Part shown: positions 57,001 to 64,000 of the stretch, piece after piece
Layout: every line of letters begins with the position of its first letter
Position numbering within the stretch: position 1 is the stretch's first letter
Assembly (NCBI RefSeq): GCF_014695915.1
Contig: NZ_JACJPF010000110.1
Location: 16,232 to 80,231 of the forward strand
DNA from: Trichocoleus sp. FACHB-40
GTDB lineage: Bacteria > Cyanobacteriota > Cyanobacteriia > Cyanobacteriales > FACHB-T130
Reading direction: 5' to 3'
DNA length: 64,000 nucleotides
Position numbers and translations under genes: made by a program
The notes under the pieces: generated by a model
Seen by the model: the letters and a program-made list of their open reading frames with translations, nothing else
The model's database searches: none
Told to the model about the DNA's origin: nothing

Positions 57001-57535
57001 GGATAATCTCAAAGCACAGCGTCGCCTAGTGCCATATGGAATCGTTCACCTGGCAACTCATGGAGAATTTAAGTCTGGATCAGTGGAAAACTCTTACATC
57101 CAGTTATGGGACACCAAACTGCGACTAAACCAGCTGCGTCAACTCGGATGGAACGATCCGCCCGTAGAATTGTTGGTATTGAGTGCCTGTCGCACGGCAC
57201 TCGGAGATGAACAGGCAGAGTTAGGGTTTGCTGGCTTAGCTGTGCTGGCAGGGGCAAAGTCAGCTGTTGCCAGTTTATGGTCTGTGTCAGATGAGGGAAC
57301 CCAAGGATTGATGGCGGATTTCTATGCACAATTGAAAAAAGCCCCAATCAAAGCTGAGGCATTGCGACTGGCGCAAGTGGCCATGCTTAAGGGGCAAGTG
57401 CGTCTGGAAGCAGGTCAACTATTCTTACCCACAGGCAACTTACCTCTGCCGCCAGAACTCGCTGACTTGGGAAACAAAGAACTCACGCATCCCTACTACT
57501 GGGCAGCTTTCACGATGATTGGCAACCCGTGGTAA
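51068..57535 (+). CDS. Glycosyltransferase / haemagglutinin-type adhesin / CHAT protease fusion
   Basis: 2155 codons, uninterrupted; GGAG lies eight bases before the ATG. Residues 5-240: family-2 glycosyltransferase (SLVITTYNRERYLGAAIDSIL, FVDSDD, EDYDLCLKL). Residues 270-308: linker read from a dispersed repeat (51878-51979). Residues 304-327: a Sec-type signal peptide (KKVGVPLLSLAFCLFPTFVKA). Residues 329-465: TPS/haemagglutination-activity domain (GGNSNLFLMNPAGIVFGNNASLNIPASFTA). About 470-1620: Gly/Asn/Thr-rich beta-helix-type repeats including a 228-residue duplication. About 1635-1682: PPSPQPSPQP tract. About 1800-2155: CHAT cysteine-protease-like domain with His1998 (HLATHGE) and Cys2041 (LSACRTALG). 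An internal GTG at 51977 would give a normal secreted adhesin-protease. No TpsB pore gene is near. Whether one or two proteins are made is unclear. Confidence 0.9.
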   Translation: MPVPISLVITTYNRERYLGAAIDSILTQTRHDFELIVWDDGSTDKSVEIANEYAKRDRRVRVIAAEHQGRIPSLQNAIAHAKGTYIGFVDSDDLLAPTALLETAAVLEANPEVGLVYTDYLDINQRGKILSYGKRCQIPYSKERLLLDFMTFHFRLMRRDVLEQVGGFDESMAYVEDYDLCLKLSEITEVRHVKKPLYYYRCHLGSDSQRYTKQQAKNSARAIANAIQRRGMSDRLAIQLQILNHFPFQSIVKLIPKNKSLIDFFPIPPQVETSGYANEASLRKLKLIQAAEAAFVRVAAPFRVTAKKVGVPLLSLAFCLFPTFVKAQITPGNDTNTNATTTGNQIDIRGGKLSADKANLFHSFSEFGLDSNQIANFLSKPSIQNILGRVNGGNPSIINGLLQVTGGNSNLFLMNPAGIVFGNNASLNIPASFTATTATSIGFGNNNSFNAYGLNNYANLTGIPNTFAFSTQQPGSIVNTGNLAVGTGYNLNLLGGTVLNTGTLTAPGGNISIAAVPGESLVRISHAGNVLSLEVSPLVGQTSGLSDVPGQSPQSLPQLLTGGNVVNATGLIVNSDRIQITGSGISVPVESGNAIASGKLDASNTQPGATGGAVAVLGNKVALVGANVNVSGDAGGGRVLIGGDYLGKGSVPNAAYTYVGEDAKINADAITNGNGGRVIVWANEATRTHGNITARGGSEGGNGGFIETSGKNYLEVTKPADASAPKGLPGTWLLDPRDVIIQVSTGGGAFSGGDGGIPNIFTPTDDDATVDVATINSSLSYGTDVIITTGNTGTQAGDITLISGAIISVDFFLGTPPNIPPTLTLAAANDIILNGSISVRATPGVNVILQGAGGTGSRANNITITEPIILDGGSFLSSSVNFSQVGTIITNGGGIDINAINSINVGTLNTNSNNISRGNMNLTIAPASTSKIIINGDLDTGTNSLTGGDININGNTVLRNNATFTTGGGYTGGDINITGTLDGNGAGGQNLTLEASRGSITFGNAVGDTTPIGSLIVNSNGVTLNGNVKTAPGSTINFNSGLTLNSGNDIALIADEIDFSGAGTVVETTNTGTLILAPATANRNIQVGGAYNLPGSLTVTASDLDVFRFTRPLVIGSTNSNSTITIDPAGAIFITPVTIQTQGAIAVNGTISPFNGLVNLIAPTTTLNADINGDSSISIDGNVLLGSNVALSSRGDGSTPTPISITGRVDGTGAGGQSLTLSAGTSPITFGGAIGDTTPIGNFTIVDAFPTNLNGNITTTSGSTISFNSNITLNSDVALTADEIDFRPLPAISGTGNLTLKPATASRNIEIGGAYNNSTALSLTAGDIVALSSFRNALTIGGATSSGKITLADDTSFLSQVTLQAGSIDTAGFEILGSGRAIALLANQDIITGNITNPAGNITLTSSNGTIDTTAGRIDSKYSSGSGYGYGYSSGNGGAIAFTAQGNILAGDIISNSINGSGGNISLTSQTAAVESRDLTATGTTNGGDITISAITQITAGQINSSASTGNGGNVILDPENDISVSFINAQGGSRGTGGIVDITTGRFFRTTDTFTDTNGQQASISNAGGAGGNAITIRHGGNNITPFIVGDAGTNGTRGVITTGSDNSIIPTQSFLDSYSQGTAPSEIKIITASPPPSPPPSPQPSPQPSPQPAQPDPNPILQPDPQPSTAPNSVPDEATPPEENESPQLSLFTTIPPAEVDTFFVDLEESSTRSFEQYIGESAGTPIKTLTEARDILLSIEKATGIKPALIYINFVPATATPKAAADKAISLPISPQSNVIWQFNAQGLALNQVSQQQVATPPANRPAQNNDQLELVVVTAKGSAIRKRVEGATREQVMKVAKTFRGEITNVRNARGYQAPSQQLYQWMVAPLEAELQARGMQNLVFMMDAGLRSLPMAALHDGEKFLIEKYSIGTMPSLSLTDTRYVDIKNTQVLAMGMSKFAELNPLPGVPVELSIITQKLWKGKSFLNEKFTLDNLKAQRRLVPYGIVHLATHGEFKSGSVENSYIQLWDTKLRLNQLRQLGWNDPPVELLVLSACRTALGDEQAELGFAGLAVLAGAKSAVASLWSVSDEGTQGLMADFYAQLKKAPIKAEALRLAQVAMLKGQVRLEAGQLFLPTGNLPLPPELADLGNKELTHPYYWAAFTMIGNPW
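51878..51979. repeat. Dispersed repeat captured inside the coding frame
   Basis: Starts GTTGAAACCTCCGGCTACGC and ends GTAGCCGCACCCTTCAGGGTG. Arms 51890-51905 and 51949-51964 are inverted repeats (13 of 16). The left 43 bases align with the typA-pilT intergenic repeat at 12484-12525 (about 33 identities, one gap, by eye); the right end matches the intergenic hairpin at 50078-50099. Confidence 0.75.
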
Positions 57536-57960
57536 AAAGCCACTCATGTAAAAGGCTCTCATACAAAAAAAGAAAAAATCAGTAGCGCAGGTATCTTGCC
57601 TGCAACAGTAAGGAAATTTAGGAAAAGTTACATATGGTGTTGTTGTATGTTTTATAGGCTTTCGTCCGCCTTTTTTATCCCTATAGACAAACTTACTTGA
57701 CACAAGTGCAAAAATATCACTTACAAAGTTAGGTATTGCCACTAAGCACTAAATTTTCGGTTTCGGGTATTTTAAGAACAGTCCTAAGCGTATTCACAGC
57801 TTTGTAGAGACGCGAGATTAGATCCCGCCTCTACAAGCCAAAGGAAAGGGGTGCCGCGATGAACCGGGGTAAACAGTGTCAAGTGCAAGAATCATTGCCT
57901 GGAACGACTCCCCCAATGAACAGGTGAGTACAGAAAATCGTTGTTTTGAGGAATACTGCC
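57536..57960. other. Intergenic region with small repeats
   Basis: About 425 bases. AAAAGGCTCTCATACAAA (57549-57566) matches 16932-16948 upstream of lptB. 57802-57836 is a hairpin TTGTAGAG/CTCTACAA of the GTAGAGACGCG class. No gene recognised. Confidence 0.5.
57802..57836. repeat. Palindromic repeat (GTAGAGA class)
   Basis: TTGTAGAG (57802-57809) pairs with CTCTACAA (57829-57836), with an inner GCG/CGC part. A related hairpin lies at 59023-59051. Confidence 0.65.
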
Positions 57961-58941
57961 GTGGAGTCGGGAAAAATTTTAGGTTTTTTTATCGAGGAGG
58001 CAAAAGAACACCTGGAAACCCTGGAAAAAGGGCTAATGGATCTGCAAAGCGTCATAGCAGATCAGGAAAGGGTTAATGAAATGTTTCGCGCTGCCCATTC
58101 CGTGAAGGGAGGGGCGGCGATGCTAGGCTTTAACAGTATTCAAAAAGTTTCCCACCGGTTTGAGGATTGTTTTAAGATTCTCAAAGAGCATCCTGTGACC
58201 ATTGACCACCAGCTGGAGTCAATGTTTTTAAAAGGGTACGACACACTTAAGGAATTAATTGACCGCCTGCAAGGGCCATTTGGACTGAGGGAAGATGAAG
58301 GTGAGAAACTAGTGCAAGCGGCAGAGCCTAATTTTGCACAATTGCAGGCATATCTGGATCGCTTGGTAGGTGGGGGAGTAGGAGCAATTGATGAATTACC
58401 CCTACAGGCAGAACCAGCGAAACCCGTGGCGAAAATGCCGCCGCCAAATTTCTCGGTTCAGGTGACGGCGGTTCTAAAACAGATGTTGCTGCTGTTTAAG
58501 GGAGCAGAAACGCCTTCAAGTCGCCAACAACTTCAAACTTTGTGCCAACGGCTAGCGCAGCTGGGAGGTGGGATAGGAACTTGGACGATGCTGGTAAAAA
58601 CGGTACATCGAGCGATCGCTAATCCCAAAAATCCTTATTCTACTCTGGCACCCATTGCGATCAAGGAACTCAAGCAATCTAGCGACTTGTTGCAAGCTGG
58701 GAAAGGTAACGCGATCGCTCCTAGTGCCAGTCTACGGCTGCTGGCAGCTTCTCCAGAATCAACCCCTGCCCATACGTCGGTGGCAAAAACACCCGTACAG
58801 GCACCAACACCCAGCCCTTCCTCCCCCAAGGAAATTACTGTTCCACTAGAACCCAGAGGAGCAGCAAAGGCTTTGGCTCAAGTTTTTAATAAAGAGCAAC
58901 TGTTGATGCTAGCTAAGTTACTCCACCAGGCTAGCCGCTGA
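57961..58941 (+). CDS. Hpt domain protein (histidine phosphotransfer)
   Basis: 326 residues from a GTG at 57961, eight bases after GAGGA. The N-terminal Hpt domain (about 5-110) has FFIEEAKEHLETLEKGLMDLQ and the phospho-His46 in FRAAHSVKGGAAMLGF, as in the P1 domain of CheA and PilL-type kinases. The rest lacks CheA kinase and CheW domains: a helical middle part (VTAVLKQMLLLFKGAETPSSRQQLQTLCQRLAQLGGG) and a Pro-rich linker lead to a short conserved helix (GAAKALAQVFNKEQLLMLAKLLHQ). It is probably an intermediate in a multistep phosphorelay; candidate partners are the histidine kinases at 59621 and 8283. A TTG at 57946 is rejected, because it overlaps the ribosome site. Confidence 0.87.
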   Translation: MESGKILGFFIEEAKEHLETLEKGLMDLQSVIADQERVNEMFRAAHSVKGGAAMLGFNSIQKVSHRFEDCFKILKEHPVTIDHQLESMFLKGYDTLKELIDRLQGPFGLREDEGEKLVQAAEPNFAQLQAYLDRLVGGGVGAIDELPLQAEPAKPVAKMPPPNFSVQVTAVLKQMLLLFKGAETPSSRQQLQTLCQRLAQLGGGIGTWTMLVKTVHRAIANPKNPYSTLAPIAIKELKQSSDLLQAGKGNAIAPSASLRLLAASPESTPAHTSVAKTPVQAPTPSPSSPKEITVPLEPRGAAKALAQVFNKEQLLMLAKLLHQASR

Positions 58942-59620
58942 CCATCCTTAGCTAAATCCCTGTAGGGCAGGTAGGTATTTTGCCTACTCTATAGCAATTC
59001 TAGGGTCGGGTGCGATACATCTGTAGAGATATGGCAAAACCATGTCTCTACCAAGGTGGCCCGAACGTTAGATTAGAACCCCGATATATTCCACTCAACT
59101 GAGAAACGTTGTACTACTGATGATTTTTTATATGAAATTGCACATCGCATTAAGATTTGTTCTATTTTCCGTAGCCATTAGTGTAAAAGCTTACTAAAGA
59201 TTCATAGTTAACTCCAATTTGCTTCTATATAAGCCTTGTCTAATTTATACAACTAAGAAAAGTAAGTTTTTATTTAATTACATAAATTATTATTGGGATA
59301 AATACTTATAAAAAGTTAATAGAGAAAAAATGTATTTATTAAACTGTTGAAGCCTGTATTAATAAAAACTTGTTAAGATAGAAGTTATAAAAAATCAACA
59401 TCAAAGCCAAAAACGTATCCATACAGATTAGAATTGTCCCTTAAGGAAAAATCTGCATCTGTCTATTTGAAGAAAAGTGTAAAACTAGTTTCTTCAGAGA
59501 ATAATAAATTCGTGAAATAATTACTACTCAGGGTGTATCCAGTTTAACGGTATAACGAGTTATACCAGAATAGACATAACAAATACTCCAGGTACTCACT
59601 TAGTACCTTGGCTGGAAGAT
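58942..59620. other. Long intergenic region before the sensor kinase
   Basis: About 680 bases. 58958-58990 contains TGTAGGGCAGGTAGGTATTTTGCC, a common repeat type; 59023-59051 is a listed hairpin; 59150-59400 is strongly AT-rich. No reading frame recognised; promoter elements not resolved. Confidence 0.5.
59023..59051. repeat. Palindromic repeat (GTAGAGATATGG hairpin)
   Basis: GTAGAGATATGG (59023-59034) pairs with CCATGTCTCTAC (59040-59051) at 11 of 12 positions around a CAAAA loop. Confidence 0.75.
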
Positions 59621-61861
59621 ATGCCCCCTTTACACACTAATCAGCAAAGCAGTGCCTTAGCGCCCCGGATTGACAACCTGCCCCCAGCGCTCCTCAAAGA
59701 ATTACCAGTGGGTGTATTAGTAATGGGAGTTAGCGGGGAAATCCGCATGATGAATCAAGCGGCCTTGAACTTGCTGGGGCTAACCGAAAGCCAGCTGTTA
59801 AATCAAGAGCCTCTTGACTCAGATTGGCACGTTATTCAAGAAAATGGAACACCATTTCAGCTGAAACTCCATACGGCACCAGTCAGAGCAAAGCAAGCAT
59901 TGCTGCTACTTTCGACGCGCCAAGCGCTGCGAAATTTAGTTTTAGGGGTGTATCGACCAACGAATAGCGATCGCGTCTGGCTATCCGTGAATACCGAACC
60001 GCAGTTAAATACAGATGGTACTGTCGAACAAGTCATCTGCACGTTAAGCGACATCACCAACCAAAAGGCAGGCGAACAACTTTCAAAAATTAATGAGTGC
60101 TTTTCCAGCCTTAAGTCTGACCCGGATGATAACATTAACCGTCTCACAGCACTGGCAGGAGATTTACTCGGCGGAGGTTGGGCAGTTTACAATCGACTGC
60201 ATGAAGGCTTGCTATGGGCATGGGGACAGTCACAAACGCCGCCAGACTTCTCCAACGTCAGAGAACCAGAAGGCAACATTTGCTATGACGTTATCCAGCA
60301 ACGCAGCGACCAAACTTTTGTAGTTCAAGATTTGCCAAATACTCCTTACGCTGAAAGCGACAATTGGGTAATTCCCTACCAATTGCAAACCTATATTGGG
60401 CAAGCTGTCAAATGCGCTGGTGAATACATCGGCTCAGTATGCGTAGCATATCAAAATCAATTTATTCCCTGTGAAGCTGACAAAAAGCTGATGGGGATTA
60501 TTGCCTCTGCTATTAGCGTTGAAGAAGAACGCAAGCGGGAAGCTGTGGTTTGGGGGCAGAACGAAGCCAAATGGCGAAGTCTTCTGCAAAATAGCTCCAA
60601 CCTGATCACCATTTTGGAAGGCGACGGCACCATTAAATATGCCAGTCCTGCCATCGAACGCATTTTGGGATATAAGCCAAAAGAATTAATTGGCAAAAAT
60701 ACATTTGACTTTGTTCACACAGATGACATCCCCTTTTTAGAAAAAGACTTTCAAGAAGTTCTGCAAAATCCCACAAGCGCTTTAACAATTGAATTTCGGT
60801 TTCGGCATAAAGATGGCTCATGGCGTTATATAGAATCAACCCATAGCAATCTCCTAATGGATGCACCGGGAGTCCGCATGGTGGTCAACTCTCGCGACAT
60901 CACAGATCGAAAGCTAGCCGAGGCAGCATTAATAAAATCGGAAGCGCAACTGAGAGAAAAAGCAACTCAGCTGGAACAAGCTTTGTATGAACTGCAACAA
61001 ACTCAAACCCAACTTGTTCAAACCGAAAAAATGTCCAGTTTGGGGCAGTTAGTGGCTGGCGTGGCCCATGAAATTAACAACCCTGTTTCCTTCATCTACG
61101 GCAATCTTCCCTACGCCACTGAATACACTCAAGAGTTGCTCCACCTTATTCGCCTCTACCAGCAGCAATATCCCAACGCAACACCAGTAATTAAAGAAGC
61201 CCTAGAAGAGATTGACTTAGATTTCGTCAGCGAAGACCTGCCAAAACTGATGAACTCAATGTTGGTAGGAGCAGAGCGCATTCGTCAAATTGTTCTGTCA
61301 CTGCGTAATTTCTCCCGTGTAGATAAAGCAGCAAGAGAGCCTTTTGATTTACACAATGGAATTGACAATACCCTACTTTTGTTACAGCATCGCCTGAAAC
61401 CTAAAGCAGGACGACCACATATCCAGATAATCAAAGATTATAGCAATCTACCAATCGTGGAGTGCTATGCTGGGCAACTCAATCAGGTATTTATGAATAT
61501 CTTGAGTAATGCTGTTGATGCCCTGGAAGAGTCAATGGATGGAGAAACAACCGACAGCTTACAACTGACAACTAACGCTCCTATCATTCAGATTCGCACA
61601 GAAATGGTAGATGACCATAAAGTGGTAATCAGAATTGCTGACAATGGGCCTGGGATACCGCCCCATGTGCAGCAAAATATATTTGACCCATTCTTTACTA
61701 CGAAACCAGTAGGACAAGGTACGGGTTTAGGTTTATCAATCAGCTATCAAATTGTTGTCGAAAAACACGGCGGTGTTCTAAGTTGCCAATCGAAAGCGGG
61801 AGAAGGAACAGAATTCTATATTGAGCTTCCGGTGCAGCTACCACATGACGAAGCAGTATGA
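59621..61861 (+). CDS. PAS-GAF-PAS histidine kinase
   Basis: 746 residues, cytosolic. N-terminal PAS (about 25-150), GAF-like domain (about 165-300; LTALAGDLLGGGWAVYNR and CAGEYIGSVCVAY), second PAS/PAC (about 320-440; WRSLLQNSSNLITILEGDG), a coiled coil, and a kinase core: H-box LGQLVAGVAHEINNPVSFIYGNL, N-box QVFMNILSNAVDAL, G1 IADNGPGIPP, F-box DPFFTTKPVGQGTGLGLS. The AHEINNP type with four N-terminal sensory modules is common in cyanobacteria. No response regulator is adjacent; the Hpt gene upstream is a possible phosphorelay partner. Confidence 0.94.
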   Translation: MPPLHTNQQSSALAPRIDNLPPALLKELPVGVLVMGVSGEIRMMNQAALNLLGLTESQLLNQEPLDSDWHVIQENGTPFQLKLHTAPVRAKQALLLLSTRQALRNLVLGVYRPTNSDRVWLSVNTEPQLNTDGTVEQVICTLSDITNQKAGEQLSKINECFSSLKSDPDDNINRLTALAGDLLGGGWAVYNRLHEGLLWAWGQSQTPPDFSNVREPEGNICYDVIQQRSDQTFVVQDLPNTPYAESDNWVIPYQLQTYIGQAVKCAGEYIGSVCVAYQNQFIPCEADKKLMGIIASAISVEEERKREAVVWGQNEAKWRSLLQNSSNLITILEGDGTIKYASPAIERILGYKPKELIGKNTFDFVHTDDIPFLEKDFQEVLQNPTSALTIEFRFRHKDGSWRYIESTHSNLLMDAPGVRMVVNSRDITDRKLAEAALIKSEAQLREKATQLEQALYELQQTQTQLVQTEKMSSLGQLVAGVAHEINNPVSFIYGNLPYATEYTQELLHLIRLYQQQYPNATPVIKEALEEIDLDFVSEDLPKLMNSMLVGAERIRQIVLSLRNFSRVDKAAREPFDLHNGIDNTLLLLQHRLKPKAGRPHIQIIKDYSNLPIVECYAGQLNQVFMNILSNAVDALEESMDGETTDSLQLTTNAPIIQIRTEMVDDHKVVIRIADNGPGIPPHVQQNIFDPFFTTKPVGQGTGLGLSISYQIVVEKHGGVLSCQSKAGEGTEFYIELPVQLPHDEAV

Positions 61862-62003
61862 AAAAGTTAAGTAATTTGTAGTAATTCGTAGGTGGGGCTT
61901 ACCGTTTGGAAACTCAATAACTCACGCTTACTTACTAGATGTTGGGTGAGGTTCCAATGGCTCAATCTACGTTTTACTCAGGAGGGAGAGCCTCTAGATG
62001 AGC

Positions 62004-62026
62004 GTTCCCAGGCTGAGGCTGGGAAC
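62004..62026. repeat. Palindromic repeat (GTTCCCAG hairpin)
   Basis: GTTCCCAG (62004-62011) pairs with CTGGGAAC (62019-62026). Same family as 6150-6170; it lies directly before the 3' end of hisA and may help termination. Confidence 0.75.
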
Positions 62027-62035
62027 TAGAGTTAA

Positions 62036-62809
62036 TTAAGCAAAGGTGGAAAAGCCTAAATCTGGGGGGACATCCTGAATACGTCCTTGTCCCACTGCTT
62101 GTATGGCTGATTTGAGCGAAACATCACCAGTGTAGATGGCTCTGCCAACGATAACCCCGCTTACCCCCAAAGGTTCAAGAGCTAGCAAACTCAAGAGGTC
62201 AGTAATGGAACTGACACCGCCAGAAGCAATGATGGGAATTGAGACAGCATTAGCGAGTTCTCTTAATGCTTCTAAGTTTGGCCCGGAAAGGGTGCCATCG
62301 CGATGAATATCGGTGTAGATAATCGCAGCTGTCCCCAGATGTTGCATCTGTTTAGCCAAGTCAATTGCCGTAATTTCAGAAGTTTCTAACCAGCCTCTAG
62401 TGGCAACTTTTCCATTACGGGCATCGATTCCCACAATAATTTGCCCAGGAAATTCTTGGCAAAGTTGTGCTACTAGCTGGGGTTGTTCAACTGCAACGGT
62501 TCCCAAAATTACCCGTTCAACGCCCATGTCTAGCAGCTGATGAACTGCACTTTTGTCGCGCAAGCCACCCCCAACTTGTACTGGCACTTGCACCGCTTGT
62601 AATATCGCTTCAATTGCCTGCCGATTTACCAGAGAGCCAGTTTTAGCGCCGTCAAGGTCTACAATATGCAGCTGGGTTGCTCCTTGGTCTACCCAGAGTT
62701 TAGCTACATGAGCGGGGTTGTTGTCAAAAACTTGCGATCGCTCGTAGTCTCCCTGATACAATCGCACACACCGCCCTTCTAGCAGATCGATCGCTGGAAT
62801 TACATTCAT
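62036..62809 (-). CDS. hisA: Phosphoribosylformimino-5-aminoimidazole carboxamide ribotide isomerase
   Basis: 257 residues, normal length. (beta/alpha)8-barrel with catalytic Asp in [20 protein letters not shown] and Asp in [15 protein letters not shown]; phosphate-binding GGGLR ([12 protein letters not shown]) and ASGGVSS. It performs the fourth step of histidine biosynthesis. Cyanobacterial his genes are scattered, and accordingly no other his gene is adjacent. A GGAAG ribosome site precedes the ATG. Confidence 0.97.
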   Translation of the reverse strand: MNVIPAIDLLEGRCVRLYQGDYERSQVFDNNPAHVAKLWVDQGATQLHIVDLDGAKTGSLVNRQAIEAILQAVQVPVQVGGGLRDKSAVHQLLDMGVERVILGTVAVEQPQLVAQLCQEFPGQIIVGIDARNGKVATRGWLETSEITAIDLAKQMQHLGTAAIIYTDIHRDGTLSGPNLEALRELANAVSIPIIASGGVSSITDLLSLLALEPLGVSGVIVGRAIYTGDVSLKSAIQAVGQGRIQDVPPDLGFSTFA

Positions 62810-62888
62810 CTTCCGCTATTTAAATAATCAAGTCAGTAGAATAGCCAATGTCCACCCTACTCAATAAAGACTAACAGTTAATAGGCTA

Positions 62889-63836
62889 TCAACTAGCAGC
62901 TAATCTCTCTTGTGGCGGTAAGCCAAACAACTTTACAAGATCCTCATCACTTAGAGTTTGGTTCCACCGACGCAGCTGCACCATCAATCGCGCAAATGTA
63001 AACACCAGTTCTACAGCGTACAAAGCATATCCTAATTGCCATAGTTCCTTGGTGTGAGTGCGTTCGCCTTGGTGGTGTTGCAGAAGACTCATTAAATTTT
63101 TAGTAGTACCCCGCAAGCGAGTCACATAAGAATCTCCAAAAGCCCAACGGCTGATACCCCAGAATTTTGCCAGATGATTGATCTCGTCTTGTAGCGGTTG
63201 CGCGATCGCTTGTTGTAATGCCCCTGTTGAGTGCGCCATTAACCACAGATATACAGAAGTTGCGCCCCATTCGGTGGTAATTCTGCTGAGTGCGTGTTTA
63301 TAGACATCTTCCCGAATATTGCCGCTAGATTCGTAACCTTGGACAGAGTTTGACTGCGGATTTAGTTTTTCCCCTGTCAATTCTTGATATATTTTGCTAA
63401 AAGCAGGTCGGTGCTGTCTTTCTTCTTTCTCCCATAATCCTACCTCTAGCACCGTTCCATCCGCCGCAAATGTGCCGCCTACAAATTTTGCCATTTGCGG
63501 ATGGGTTGCCTGCAAATAATCCCAGCTTTCTTTGGCATAAGCCCGAATCGGCGTTTCTATTTCCACCGCATTAGCGATCGCGGCTGTAAATAAAGCAGGT
63601 TCAACACCTATAATTTGATGAGGATTAATTCCTTGCCAATCAATCGGTTGCCAAGGTCGCTGATGTGGTTTTTCAAACTGTCTGGGTAAATCTACCAGGC
63701 AATTCTGGAGAATATCTATTGATAGATACCTTTCCACCAGCGAGTTGATACGCGATCGCGTTTGTAAATAATGTGGCTCTTTGTATTGATATCCTGCTAA
63801 ATCAATCGTTCGCTTGGCAATTTTAGATTTCTCCAT
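62889..63836 (-). CDS. Ferritin-like domain protein, conserved cyanobacterial
   Basis: 315 residues from the ATG at 63836, preceded by a GAAGGTGAGGAA ribosome region; an in-frame upstream start at 63920 is not supported. No signal peptide. The N-terminal part has IDLAGYQYKEPHYLQTRSRINSLVERYLS and WQPIDWQGINPHQIIGVEP; the helical core contains ESWDYLQATHPQMAKFVGGTFAADGTVLEVGLWEKEERQH and PLQDEINHLAKFWGISRWAFGDS, with E-x-x-H pairs such as EERQH and DEINH that could bind a di-iron centre. The last part is amphipathic (YALYAVELVFTFARLMVQLRRW). The function is not established; a di-iron oxygenase or storage role is inference. Confidence 0.75.
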   Translation of the reverse strand: MEKSKIAKRTIDLAGYQYKEPHYLQTRSRINSLVERYLSIDILQNCLVDLPRQFEKPHQRPWQPIDWQGINPHQIIGVEPALFTAAIANAVEIETPIRAYAKESWDYLQATHPQMAKFVGGTFAADGTVLEVGLWEKEERQHRPAFSKIYQELTGEKLNPQSNSVQGYESSGNIREDVYKHALSRITTEWGATSVYLWLMAHSTGALQQAIAQPLQDEINHLAKFWGISRWAFGDSYVTRLRGTTKNLMSLLQHHQGERTHTKELWQLGYALYAVELVFTFARLMVQLRRWNQTLSDEDLVKLFGLPPQERLAAS

Positions 63837-63980
63837 TTCCTCACCTTCCCTGTTTAATATATTTCTACTAACTTTTTCGCTGATATCGGGAGCATCCCGG
63901 TTTTGTAAAACTACTATCAAGAGAGGATAATAGGTAGAGCGTCAACAGAAGTGTGAACTGCATTCGTAGGAGGAGCGGCT

Positions 63981-64000
63981 ATGACCCCTGAACAAAAGGA
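63981..64000 (+). CDS. Start of a further gene, 3' part outside window
   Basis: An ATG at 63981 is preceded at seven bases by AGGAGG (63969-63974, within GTAGGAGGAGC). Only the first six codons (MTPEQK) are inside the window, so no product can be named. It is divergent from the ferritin-like gene. Confidence 0.55.

Overview
The window looks like chromosomal DNA from a filamentous, non-marine-type cyanobacterium (Oscillatoriales/Nostocales-like). Evidence seen in the sequence: very frequent HIP1 palindromes (GCGATCGC), heptamer tandem repeats of the CCCCAAT class, many palindromic intergenic repeats, and cyanobacterial marker genes (gun4, ictB-like, ferredoxin-thioredoxin reductase catalytic chain, Ycf29-like regulator, PEP-CTERM and CHAT proteins). 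No tRNA, rRNA, CRISPR array, prophage or transposase gene was recognised. The genus cannot be decided from this alone.

Layout. 1-2.8 kb: a minus-strand cluster of small stress-type genes (DUF2892 protein, a broken short-chain dehydrogenase, a DJ-1/PfpI-ferritin-like fusion, DUF2267, a small helical protein). 2.8-6.0 kb: a MITE-like repeat, an HD hydrolase, a secreted protein and a Ser/Thr kinase. 6.2-8.2 kb: a MerR regulator with a DinB-fold enzyme and an aldo/keto reductase, with matching palindromes before merR and dinB. 8.3-15.7 kb: REC-PAS-histidine kinase, typA, a pilT paralogue, a DUF58 protein, ftrC. 15.8-20.4 kb: DUF309, an lptA-lptB-lptF/G-type LPS export operon and a Pro/Thr-rich membrane-anchored protein. 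20.6-29.7 kb: icd, a PEP-CTERM protein, a Ycf29-like regulator, rfaE2, gun4, a degenerate GAF histidine kinase, ictB, and a WGxxGxxG small protein. 29.8-40.3 kb: smpB, three adjacent Ser/Thr kinases with different C-terminal scaffolds (helical repeats, TPR, pentapeptide), a Uma2 protein and uvrA. 40.8-50.8 kb: SH3/peptidoglycan-binding protein, DUF2927 and other hypotheticals, a GAF-PAS-PAS-GGDEF-EAL protein, a short cytochrome b6-like protein, an alpha/beta hydrolase, a second Uma2 protein. 51.1-57.5 kb: a 2155-codon frame joining a family-2 glycosyltransferase, a filamentous-haemagglutinin-type secretion domain, beta-helix-type repeats and a C-terminal CHAT protease. 57.9-61.9 kb: an Hpt protein and a PAS-GAF-PAS histidine kinase. 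62.0-64.0 kb: hisA, a ferritin-like protein and the first codons of a further gene.

Themes. Signalling is dense: four Ser/Thr kinases, three histidine-kinase-type proteins, one response regulator, one Hpt protein and one c-di-GMP enzyme. A second theme is envelope biogenesis (lptA/B/F, rfaE2, the giant adhesin-protease). A third is repeat-rich intergenic DNA: at least five families of small repeats recur. One family appears to have been captured inside the coding frame of the giant fusion, exactly at the junction between its glycosyltransferase and adhesin halves. That is the most unusual thing in the window.
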